This document shows, one piece after another, positions 34,002 to 41,993 of a stretch of 41,993 nt of DNA. The stretch spans positions 1-41,993 of the forward strand of contig MEQT01000299.1 in assembly GCA_001770325.1 (NCBI GenBank), written 5' to 3'. A program made the position numbers and the translations under genes. This DNA comes from Betaproteobacteria bacterium RIFCSPLOWO2_02_64_14 (lineage in GTDB: Bacteria; Pseudomonadota; Gammaproteobacteria; Burkholderiales; SG8-41). Within the stretch, counting starts at the first letter, position 1. The number at the start of each line of letters is the position of its first letter. The notes under the pieces were generated by a model. That model made no database searches, was not told the DNA's origin, and saw nothing but the letters and a program-made list of their open reading frames with translations.

Positions 34002-35407
34002 CAGGCCTCCCCGCCTTTCGCGAGCTTGCCCACTGCCGCAGCGAAGGCTTCGCCGCGTTGCACGTAACTGCGAAACATGTCGTAACTCGCGCAGGCGGGC
34101 GAGAGCAGCACCGCGTCTCCGGGCCGGGACGCGGCGTACGCCGCCCGCACCGCTTCGTCCATGCTGCCCGCCCTCATCCGCTCGACGCCGCTATGAACGA
34201 GTACCTTGTCAATCAACGGCGCGTCGCGCCCGATCAGCACCACCGCCCGCGCGTGGCGGGCGACCGCTTGAGCGAGCGGCGAGAATTCCTGCCCCTTGCC
34301 GTCGCCGCCGGCGATCAACACGACAGGCTGGCTCATTCCCGAGAGCGCGGCCACGCTCGCGCCGACGTTGGTGCCCTTCGAGTCGTCGTAGAACACCACC
34401 CCGCCAACCTCGGCGATCCGTTGCAGCCGGTGGGGAAGCCCCGTGAATCCGCGCAGCGCATCGAGCAGCGGCGGTTCCGGAACGGCGATCGCGTGCGCGA
34501 GCGCCAGCGCGGCAAGCGCGTTCGCCGCGTTGTGCCTGCCCGCAAGCGGCAACTCCGCAAGGAGCATCAGACCGCGGGCTCCCCGCGCGAGCACCAGCCC
34601 CGCCGCTTCCGCACGCACGCCCCATTGGCGCCCGTCTCGCGGTTCGGTGAGGCCGAAGCTCCATACCGCGCGCCCCGGCTGTGCCATGGCCATGCTGCGC
34701 GCGTCGTCACGGTTGAGCACCTGCGCGCCAGCACCGGCGAAAATACGCGCTTTCGCCGCGGCATACTCCGTCATGCCGTCATAGCGATCGAGATGATCCT
34801 CGGTGAGGTTGAGCATGGCCGCCGCGTCGGGCCTCAGGCTCGCCGTGCTTTCCAGCTGAAAGCTCGACAGCTCGAGCACGAACACATCAATCGGAGCTGC
34901 ATCGCGTTCGGTGGCAGTCAGGGCATCCAGCACCGGCAGGCCGATGTTCCCAGCGACCACGGTACTGCGCCCGGCGGCGCGGCACATTGCCCCGGCCATC
35001 GCCGTGACGGTGCTCTTGCCGTTGGAACCGGTGACGGCAAGCACCTTCGCGCGGTTGAGCGTTGAACGCTGGGCGTTTGATGAATCGAGCGCTTGTGCGA
35101 AGAGTTCGACGTCGCCAATGACCGGAATGCCGCGCCTGATGGCATCCGCGACCAGAGGCTGGCGGCGGTCGAGGCCGGGGCTGATCGCAATCATGTCCGC
35201 GTGCGCGAAATCGCGCTCGTGGAACGCACCTGCTGCGAGCTCGACCTGCGGCAGCTCATCCGCCAGCGTGCCCGCGTGGGGGGGCGCCTGCCGGCTGTCC
35301 GCGACCCGCACCTGCGCGCCGTGGCGTATGAGCCAGCGTGTCATCGAAAGGCCCGTGTCACCCAATCCCAGCACCAAGACCTGCCTGTCCTTCAGTGATC
35401 GCGTCAT
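34001..35407 (-). CDS. murD: UDP-N-acetylmuramoylalanine--D-glutamate ligase MurD
   Basis: 468 residues from ATG 35407 (a TTG at 35419 adds four). Adds D-Glu. N-terminal [23 protein letters not shown] loop [93 protein letters not shown] and [20 protein letters not shown]. Just before the ATP loop a short stretch [14 protein letters not shown] (about 106-120) is translated from a GTTGAGC/GTTGAAC heptamer array and looks inserted. Separated from mraY by 97 bp containing another heptamer array. Confidence 0.96.
   Translation of the reverse strand: MTRSLKDRQVLVLGLGDTGLSMTRWLIRHGAQVRVADSRQAPPHAGTLADELPQVELAAGAFHERDFAHADMIAISPGLDRRQPLVADAIRRGIPVIGDVELFAQALDSSNAQRSTLNRAKVLAVTGSNGKSTVTAMAGAMCRAAGRSTVVAGNIGLPVLDALTATERDAAPIDVFVLELSSFQLESTASLRPDAAAMLNLTEDHLDRYDGMTEYAAAKARIFAGAGAQVLNRDDARSMAMAQPGRAVWSFGLTEPRDGRQWGVRAEAAGLVLARGARGLMLLAELPLAGRHNAANALAALALAHAIAVPEPPLLDALRGFTGLPHRLQRIAEVGGVVFYDDSKGTNVGASVAALSGMSQPVVLIAGGDGKGQEFSPLAQAVARHARAVVLIGRDAPLIDKVLVHSGVERMRAGSMDEAVRAAYAASRPGDAVLLSPACASYDMFRSYVQRGEAFAAAVGKLAKGGEA
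35054..35088. repeat. Short heptamer array inside murD
   Basis: Plus strand units GTTGAGC, GTTGAAC, GCTGGGC, GTTTGAT, GAATCGA: five in register, two nearly identical. Translates within MurD as a Ser/Asn/Arg-rich patch. Confidence 0.65.
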
Positions 35408-35419
35408 GCCCTGAATCAA

Positions 35420-35484
35420 GGAATGAGGATCGAGGATCGAGGATCGAGCAACGCACCCCGCACCATGACCTCGATCCTCGATCC
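35420..35484. repeat. Bipartite heptamer array between mraY and murD
   Basis: GGAATGA then GGATCGA x3 at 35420-35447, a 23-bp centre, and TCGATCC x2 at 35471-35484. The arms are exact reverse complements, giving a 14-bp hairpin in the mRNA between the mraY stop and murD start. Confidence 0.92.
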
Positions 35485-35504
35485 TGAAAACGCGATTCTC
35501 ATAT

Positions 35505-36590
35505 TCACCGCAACTTGAGCGTCGAAAGTCCGACCAACACCAACATCATCGTTATGATCCAGAAACGGACCACGACCTGATTTTCTTTCCAGCCTTTCAA
35601 TTCGTAGTGATGATGGAGGGGGGCCATGCGGAAGATGCGTTTCCCGGTGAGTTTGTACGAGGCTACCTGCAGCATGACCGACAAGGTCTCCACCACGAAC
35701 ACGCCCCCCATGATCAACAGCACGATCTCCTGCCGCACGATCACCGCGATGGTGCCCAGCGCCGCGCCCAGCGCGAGCGCGCCGACGTCTCCCATGAAGA
35801 CTTCCGCCGGGTACGCGTTGAACCACAGGAAAGCGAGGCCCGCGCCCGCGATCGCGCCGCAGATCACCGCCAGTTCGCCCGCGCCGGGGATGAAAGGAAA
35901 GCCGAGGTATTTCGCGAACACAGCGTGGCCCGCGACGTAGCCGAAGATGCCGAGCGCGCCGCTGATCATCACCGTCGGCATGATCGCGAGTCCGTCGAGG
36001 CCATCGGTCAGGTTGACGGCATTGCTGGTGCCGACGATCACGAAATAGGTCATCGCGATGAAGCCGATGGCGCCCAGCGGGTAGGCGATCTCCTTGAAAA
36101 ACGGGACGATGAACTGGGTCTGCGCCGGCAGCGTGGCCGAGAACGCGACATAGCAGGCGACGCCGATGCCTATCACCGACTGCCAGAAGAACTTCGAGCG
36201 CGCCGACAATCCCCTGGGGTTGCGCTCGACCACCTTGCGGTAATCGTCGATCCAGCCGATCGCGCCGAAGGCCAATGTAACCAGCAGCACGATCCAGACG
36301 AAGCGGTTCTCGAGATCCGCCCACAGCAGCGTGGTGACCGTAATCGACACCAGGATCAGTGCGCCGCCCATGGTTGGCGTGCCGGCCTTGCCGAGGTGCG
36401 TTTGCGGACCGTCGTCGCGTACGGCCTGTCCGATCTTGTAGGCGGTGAGCTTGCGGATCATCGCCGGGCCCACCACGAACGAAAATACGAGCGCCGTCAG
36501 GCACGCCAGCACCGCGCGCAGCGTGATGTAGTTGAACACGTTGAAGGCGCGAATGTCCTTTGCCAGCCATTGCGCGAGTTCTAGCAGCAT
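35505..36590 (-). CDS. mraY: Phospho-N-acetylmuramoyl-pentapeptide transferase MraY
   Basis: 361 residues, ten membrane helices. Makes lipid I by moving phospho-MurNAc-pentapeptide to undecaprenyl phosphate. Catalytic region: [40 protein letters not shown] (the DD pair), [40 protein letters not shown] and [20 protein letters not shown] with the HHH motif. Start overlaps the murF end by 10 bp. The sequence is uninterrupted and of standard length, unlike several neighbouring mur genes. Confidence 0.98.
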   Translation of the reverse strand: MLLELAQWLAKDIRAFNVFNYITLRAVLACLTALVFSFVVGPAMIRKLTAYKIGQAVRDDGPQTHLGKAGTPTMGGALILVSITVTTLLWADLENRFVWIVLLVTLAFGAIGWIDDYRKVVERNPRGLSARSKFFWQSVIGIGVACYVAFSATLPAQTQFIVPFFKEIAYPLGAIGFIAMTYFVIVGTSNAVNLTDGLDGLAIMPTVMISGALGIFGYVAGHAVFAKYLGFPFIPGAGELAVICGAIAGAGLAFLWFNAYPAEVFMGDVGALALGAALGTIAVIVRQEIVLLIMGGVFVVETLSVMLQVASYKLTGKRIFRMAPLHHHYELKGWKENQVVVRFWIITMMLVLVGLSTLKLR

Positions 36591-37966
36591 CGCTCGCTCC
36601 CGCTCGCCTCTTCGTCAACGGCCAACGCCTTGACCACCCTTTCCATCTGCATGAAGCGCGAACCCTTGACCAGCAGCGTCGCCCGGGGCACGAGCGCGTT
36701 CTCGACTTCTGCCAGCAGGTCCTCCATGCGCGTGAAGTGGCGCGCGCCGGCGCCAAACGACCGTGCCGCGTGCGCAGCGACGTCACCGAAGGTGTAGAGG
36801 CGGTCCACGCCGGCCGCCCTGGCGTACGCGCCGACCTCCTCGTGATAGGTCGCGCCCTGGGTTCCGACTTCTCCCATGTCGCCCAGCACGAGCAGCTTGC
36901 GGCCCGCCGCTGCGGCGAGCACGTCGATCGCGGCCCGCACCGAGTCGGGATTGGCGTTGTAGGTATCGTCGAGCAGTCGCGCGCCGGCGACACCGCGGCG
37001 AGCCTGCATCCGGCCCTTGACCGCGGCAAAACGCGATAGCGCGCGCACGCACGCATCGAGCGACGCTCCCGCCGCCGTCGCTGCGGCGATCGCGGCGGCG
37101 GCGTTGCGCACGTTGTGCCGGCCCGGCACGTGCAGCGTGAAACTCGCTGCGCCCCGGGGCGTCCGCACTTCGATTTCCGCTCCGGTTTCAGTGAGGCGGA
37201 ACTGCGCGCGCACTTCAGCCGGCGCTTCGAGCCCGAAGTCGCAGACTCGCCGGCCGGCGCTGATACGCCGCCAATAATCGGCGTAGGCGTCGTCGGCGTT
37301 GATAACCGCGACGCCGTTCTCCGGCAAACCCGCGATGAGCGCGCCGTGCTCGGCCGCAACGTCGGCGACCGTTTTCATGAACTCCTGATGCTCGCGCTGC
37401 GCGTTGTTGACGAGTGCGATGGTGGGCCGGGTGATCCCCGCGAGATACGCTGTTTCCCCGGGATGGTTCATCCCGATCTCGACCACCGCCGCGCGGTGCT
37501 CGCTGCGCAAGCCGAGCAGCGTCAGCGGCAGGCCGATCTGGTTGTTGAGGTTGCCGTAGGCTGCCAGCACGTGCGCCTCGCCCCAGTGCTCGCGCAGGCA
37601 ACCCGCGATCATCTCCTTGACCGTGGTCTTTCCATTCGACCCTGCCACCGCCGCAAGCGGCAGATCGAAGCGCCCGCGCCAATGAGCGGCGAGCGTGCCG
37701 AGCCCCGTCGTGGTATCCGCTACCGCAGCAAGCGGCAGGGTCGCTCCAAGCGCCGCCGCGCGTTCGTGCCGGACCAGGGCGGCCGCGGCACCCGCGCGCG
37801 CCGCCTGCGGCACGAAATCGTGTCCATCGAAGCGCGCGCCGGTCAGCGCCACGAACAGATCGCCGCGCTTCACGCCCCGGCTGTCGGCGCACACGGCGTC
37901 GAACTGCACATCCGCGCCGCGCAGTTCGCCCGACAAAGCGCGCGCCGCTTCCGAGAGCTTCATCAT
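36581..37966 (-). CDS. murF: UDP-N-acetylmuramoyl-tripeptide--D-alanyl-D-alanine ligase MurF
   Basis: About 461 residues. Adds D-Ala-D-Ala to complete the UDP-MurNAc-pentapeptide. N-terminal [23 protein letters not shown] loop [100 protein letters not shown], and C-terminal [18 protein letters not shown]. The start could be GTG 37972, overlapping the murE stop as GTGA, or ATG 37966/37963; none has a good ribosome site, so coupling to murE is likely. Confidence 0.97.
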   Translation of the reverse strand: MMKLSEAARALSGELRGADVQFDAVCADSRGVKRGDLFVALTGARFDGHDFVPQAARAGAAAALVRHERAAALGATLPLAAVADTTTGLGTLAAHWRGRFDLPLAAVAGSNGKTTVKEMIAGCLREHWGEAHVLAAYGNLNNQIGLPLTLLGLRSEHRAAVVEIGMNHPGETAYLAGITRPTIALVNNAQREHQEFMKTVADVAAEHGALIAGLPENGVAVINADDAYADYWRRISAGRRVCDFGLEAPAEVRAQFRLTETGAEIEVRTPRGAASFTLHVPGRHNVRNAAAAIAAATAAGASLDACVRALSRFAAVKGRMQARRGVAGARLLDDTYNANPDSVRAAIDVLAAAAGRKLLVLGDMGEVGTQGATYHEEVGAYARAAGVDRLYTFGDVAAHAARSFGAGARHFTRMEDLLAEVENALVPRATLLVKGSRFMQMERVVKALAVDEEASGSERCC

Positions 37967-37968
37967 CG

Positions 37969-39534
37969 TCACGCTTGCCCCAGCGTGGCGCGCACCACGG
38001 CACCATCATTGAAGCGGTGCCGCACGCCGCGTATTTCCTGATATCGCTCGTGTCCCTTCCCGGCCACGAGCACCACGTCGCCGCGGCGGGCGAGTGCGAC
38101 CGCCTCACGGATCGCCTGCGCGCGGTCCGGCACCACGAGGTACTCACCGGTTGTGCCGTCTATGATGTCGGAGATGATGGCAAGCGGATTCTCGCCGCGC
38201 GGATTGTCGCTGGTGACAATCACGTGATCGGCCAGCCGGCTGGCGATACGCCCCATCAACGGCCGCTTGCCGCGATCGCGCTCGCCCCCGCAACCGAATA
38301 CGCAGATCAGCCGTGGTTTCCTGTGAATGTAGCGTGAGGCGTGAGGCGAAACCAGTTCACGCAACGTGGACAGTACCTTGTCGAGCGCGTCGGGAGTGTG
38401 AGCGTAATCGACGACGACCAGCGGCCGGTTACCGCCTCCATAGCGCTCGGTGCGCCCGGGCACCGGTGCGACCCGCGCCAGTGCCGCGACCGACGCGTCG
38501 AGCTTCACGTCGCTCGCGAGCAGCGTGGCAAGAGAGCCGAGCAGATTGGCGGCGTTGAAGTGTCCGACCATCGGGCTGCGCACCGTAGCCGAGCCCCAGG
38601 GGGAAGCAACGTCGAACCACACGCCATCCAGTCCGGTGCGCAGGTTGCGGCCTTCGACCCGCGCCACGCACGCGCGGCCCGCCGCGGCAGGGCGCCGCTC
38701 GAATCCGTAACCTACGACGTTCAGTCCCGGGCGGCGCGTGTGCGCGACCAGTTCCCGGCCGAAGCGGTCGTCGAGATTGAGCACCGCCCATTTGAGCAAC
38801 GGCCATGCGAAAAGCTTCGCCTTGGCCGAGCGGTAGTGCCGCATCGTGCCGTGGTAATCGAGGTGATCGCGCGTCACGTTGGTCAGCAACGCGACGTCCA
38901 GCTCGACGCCGGCAAGCCGGTGCTGGGCCAACCCGTGCGAAGACGCCTCCATGCTTACCGCGCGGGCGCCGCTGCGCTCCAGTGCGGCGAGCCTCGCGTG
39001 CAGCCACACCGCATCAGGGGTCGTGTTTACGCCGGATTCGAGCGCGCCGGGGAAACCGCTGCCCAGCGTTCCGATCACCGCGCTTTTCCGCCCCACGCGC
39101 GTCAACGACTGCGCGATCCACTGGCTGCACGAGGTCTTGCCGTTGGTGCCGGTCACCCCGACCATCCACAGCCGGGCGCTCGGATTGCCGTAAACGTGGC
39201 TCGCGATGTCGCCAGCCCGCCGCCGCAGATCGGTGATCCCGAAGTTCGGAACCCGCCAACGCGGATTCCACGTGAACCCGCGCTGCTCCCACAGCACCGA
39301 GGCCGCGCCGCGCGCAAGCGCCTGCGCGATGTAATCACGCCCGTCGTGCACCTCGCCTGGGAACGCGAGAAAGGTCTGGCCGGGCTTCACCTGCCGGCTG
39401 TCCGTCACGAGACGCTTCACCCTCAGCTCGTCGACCACGCGCAAAATCCGCCGCAAGACCGGCTTCCTGGCGTGCCTCAATCCCGAATCCTCAATCCTCA
39501 ATCCTGGGCCCTCAGTCCGCGATCCTGCCCTCAC
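37969..39534 (-). CDS. murE: UDP-N-acetylmuramoyl-tripeptide synthetase MurE (meso-DAP type)
   Basis: 521 residues from GTG 39534, overlapping the ftsI stop as GTGTGA. Adds meso-diaminopimelate; the DAP-selecting DNPRGENPLAIISDIIDGTT is present. Other blocks: LVTDSRQVKPGQTFLAFPGE, VGVTGTNGKTSCSQWIAQSL, MEASSHGLAQHRLAGVELDV, TNVTRDHLDYHGTMRHYRSA and ICVFGCGGERDRGKRPLMGR. The first ~23 residues (AGSRTEGPGLRIEDSGLR) come from a heptamer array and are not typical of MurE, so an internal start near residues 25-35 is possible. A short SPHASRYIHRKP segment before the CVFGCGG motif also coincides with two GCCTCAC heptamers. Confidence 0.95.
   Translation of the reverse strand: MRAGSRTEGPGLRIEDSGLRHARKPVLRRILRVVDELRVKRLVTDSRQVKPGQTFLAFPGEVHDGRDYIAQALARGAASVLWEQRGFTWNPRWRVPNFGITDLRRRAGDIASHVYGNPSARLWMVGVTGTNGKTSCSQWIAQSLTRVGRKSAVIGTLGSGFPGALESGVNTTPDAVWLHARLAALERSGARAVSMEASSHGLAQHRLAGVELDVALLTNVTRDHLDYHGTMRHYRSAKAKLFAWPLLKWAVLNLDDRFGRELVAHTRRPGLNVVGYGFERRPAAAGRACVARVEGRNLRTGLDGVWFDVASPWGSATVRSPMVGHFNAANLLGSLATLLASDVKLDASVAALARVAPVPGRTERYGGGNRPLVVVDYAHTPDALDKVLSTLRELVSPHASRYIHRKPRLICVFGCGGERDRGKRPLMGRIASRLADHVIVTSDNPRGENPLAIISDIIDGTTGEYLVVPDRAQAIREAVALARRGDVVLVAGKGHERYQEIRGVRHRFNDGAVVRATLGQA
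38334..38347. repeat. Two-unit heptamer inside murE
   Basis: GTGAGGC x2 on the plus strand (38334-38347), coding-strand GCCTCAC. Related to the CGCCTCA unit at 29169. Too short to be certain alone. Confidence 0.4.
39481..39529. repeat. Heptamer array at the ftsI / murE junction
   Basis: Seven units on the plus strand: TCCCGAA, TCCTCAA x2, TCCTGGG, CCCTCAG, TCCGCGA, TCCTGCC. It lies just after the ftsI stop and is translated as the MurE N-terminal extension. On the coding strand it is a purine-rich TTGAGGA series that also looks like repeated Shine-Dalgarno sequence. Confidence 0.88.
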
Positions 39535-41260
39535 ACCTCTTCCCGGATCTCGGGCACGGCAGGCGATGGCAGCTGAACCTGGGTAATGGGCGCATCGGGC
39601 GCCACGCCGAGCAGGCGCAGCGCCTCGGCGGCAACGCGGCTGAACACCGGGGCGGCGACTGCGCCTCCGTAGTACTGCCCGGCGGTGGGTTCATCGATCA
39701 TCACCGCGATAACGAGCCGCGGCGCAGACACAGGAGCGAATCCGACGAACGCAGACACGTATTTGTTGGCGGCGTAGCCTTTGCCCTCGATCTTGCGGGC
39801 GGTGCCGGTCTTGCCCGCCACCCGATAACCGGCAACCTGTGCGCGCGGCGCGGTTCCACCGGGCTGCACGGCCAGCTCCAGCATCGCGCGCACCGCCCGC
39901 GCGGTTTCGGCCGACACCACGCGCGTGGGCTGCGGCGGGGCAGTGCGTTTGATCAGCGTCACCGGCTGCAGCGTGCCGTCGGTCGCGAATATCGTGTAGG
40001 CGCGCGCCAGCTGCAACAGCGACACCGATATGCCGTGACCGTACGACATCGTCGCCTGCTCGATCGGACGCCAGCTCTTGTGCGCTCTGAGCCTGCCGGA
40101 GACCTCACCCGGAAAGCCTGACTCCGGCGGCGCGCCGAACCCCACCCCGCTGAACAGCTTCCACAGCGTCTCCGCCGGCAGTGCCAGCGCGAGTTTGGCG
40201 GCCCCGACGTTCGACGACTTCTGGATCACCTCGGCAACGGTCAGCATGCCCTGCGGGTGCGCGTCGTGGATGGTGCGCTTGCCTATCGTCATCTGCCCCG
40301 GCGCGGTCTGGATCATCGACTCGGGACGCACCGCGCCCGCCTCGAGCGCGGCTGCCGCAGTAAACGGCTTGAGCGTGGATCCCGGCTCGAACAGATCGGT
40401 GGCCGTGCGGTTACGCGTGCGCCTGGGATCGAAATGGCCACGATTGTTGGGGTTGTAGGACGGGAGATTCGCCATCGCCAGGATCTCTCCGCTCGTCGCA
40501 TCCAGCACGACGATGCCGCCGGCGCTGGCGCGGTGCTCCGCCACCGCCTTGCGCAGTTCGCGAGAACTCAGATATTGCAGCCGTGTGTCGAGCGCGAGTG
40601 CGAGGGTCGCGCCGTTCTCCGGTCGCTGAATGCTCTCGACGTCCTCGATAATGTGGCCCAGGCGATCCTTGATCACGCGCCGGCTTCCCGGGCGACCGGC
40701 GAGCGTGTCGTCAAAGGCAAGCTCGAGCGCCTCCTGCCCGCGGTCGTTAATGTCGGTGAAACCGATGACGTGCGCCATCACGTCGCCCGCCGGGTAGTAG
40801 CGCCGGTACTCGCGCTGCAGGAAAACCCCCTTGATCCCGAGCTGCACCACGCTCGCCGCCTGCTCGGGCGGCAGCTGTCGCTTGAGGTAGACGAATTCAC
40901 GCCTGGTGTCGGCGAGCTTGCGCTGCACCTCGCCCGCGCTCGTTGCCAGCAGCTGGGCGAGCCTTGCGGTCTGCTCGGGCGTGATCTGGATGTCCGCCGG
41001 GCTCGCCGCCACCGACTCCACCGGCGTGGAGATCGCCAGGGGTTCCTTGTTGCGATCGACGATCATGCCGCGGGTTGCGCTCAATTCGATTACCCGCGAA
41101 TAACGTGATTCGCCCTTCTGCTGCAGGAAATCGTCGTGCAGCCGCTGCAGGTAGAAAGCGCGTCCTGCCAGCGCCGCGAACCAGGCAAGCAGGACTAGCA
41201 GCAGCAGCCGGGCGCGCCACGCCGGCAACCGCAGCGCAACCCGTGCCGGCGCAGTGGCAC

Positions 41261-41264
<4 letters not shown>
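39531..41264 (-). CDS. ftsI: Septal D,D-transpeptidase FtsI (PBP3)
   Basis: 577 residues. Class B penicillin-binding protein that cross-links septal peptidoglycan with FtsW. One membrane helix (LLLLVLLAWFAALAGRAFYL, about 20-40), pedestal domain with RGMIVDRNKEPLAISTPVES, then the transpeptidase: nucleophile in FEPGSTLKPFTA (SxxK, Ser near 295), KSSNVG (SxN, about 349), and GKTGTARK (KTG, about 484). Length and motifs are standard. Overlaps ftsL at its start and murE at its end. Confidence 0.97.

Positions 41265-41993
<729 letters not shown>

Noticed and set aside
17110-39529. Heptamer arrays as CRISPR or VNTR minisatellites.
   Set aside because: Units are only 7 bp with no unique spacers, and no cas genes are present, so they are not CRISPR. 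Unit sequence differs between arrays and many are two-armed, unlike a simple single-unit VNTR.

Overview
The window is a GC-rich, gene-dense chromosomal segment with no tRNA, rRNA, prophage or insertion sequence that I can see. Gene content (LpxC, a complete dcw cluster with a DNPR-type MurE, type IV pilus genes, ZapD, YacG) indicates a Gram-negative proteobacterium. The order ffh / ypjD / corC-like / pilC / pilD / coaE / zapD / yacG / mutT-thiE and the fused Nudix-ThiE protein point to a betaproteobacterium. I cannot name a genus. Both ends are cut inside genes: a TPP enzyme at the left and rsmH at the right.

Layout. Positions 1-3044 hold a small catabolic locus: a truncated TPP-dependent enzyme and a two-subunit UxaA-family (sulfolactate sulfo-lyase-like) lyase on the minus strand, facing a divergent GntR/HutC-type regulator whose control region carries a tandem 9-bp operator-like repeat. 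Positions 3076-4758 hold a TPR protein broken by an in-frame TGA. Positions 4849-6757 are the rpsP-rimM-trmD-rplS translation operon (minus) with a clear promoter and intrinsic terminator. A nitroreductase, ffh, ypjD and a CorC/HlyC-type protein follow. A perfect 396-bp tandem duplication between ypjD and the CorC-like gene creates an in-frame chimeric small membrane ORF. Next come pilC, pilD, coaE, zapD and yacG (plus), without pilB. On the minus strand lie mutT-thiE, a DUF815 ATPase, argJ, secA and an M23 peptidase; dciA-like and a small membrane protein come next. Positions 23950-41993 are the dcw cluster, transcribed right to left: rsmH-ftsL-ftsI-murE-murF-mraY-murD-ftsW-murG-murC-murB-ddlB-ftsQ-ftsA-ftsZ-lpxC. 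It contains the cytoplasmic peptidoglycan precursor ligases, the lipid I/II enzymes and the divisome core, with most junctions overlapping or nearly so.

The most unusual structure is a dispersed family of strictly 7-bp-period tandem arrays (units such as GGATGAA, GGATGAG, GGCGGAA, GGATCGA, GTGAACG). They sit at gene junctions and also inside genes. The fuller ones are bipartite: read on the coding strand, a purine-rich arm is followed by a short centre and then a complementary pyrimidine-rich arm, so the transcript could fold. They add in-frame peptide insertions to MurB (exactly 63 bp, 21 residues) and MurG (about 28 residues), probably to MurD and MurE, and they form the tail of the DUF815 ATPase, the MurC stop codon, the ddlB start codon and the MurE N-terminal extension. 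A second recurring theme is perfect hairpins without a U-tract that overlap stop codons (ypjD, ffh, zapD, mutT-thiE). Two of the 3'-end palindromes look like members of one REP-like family.
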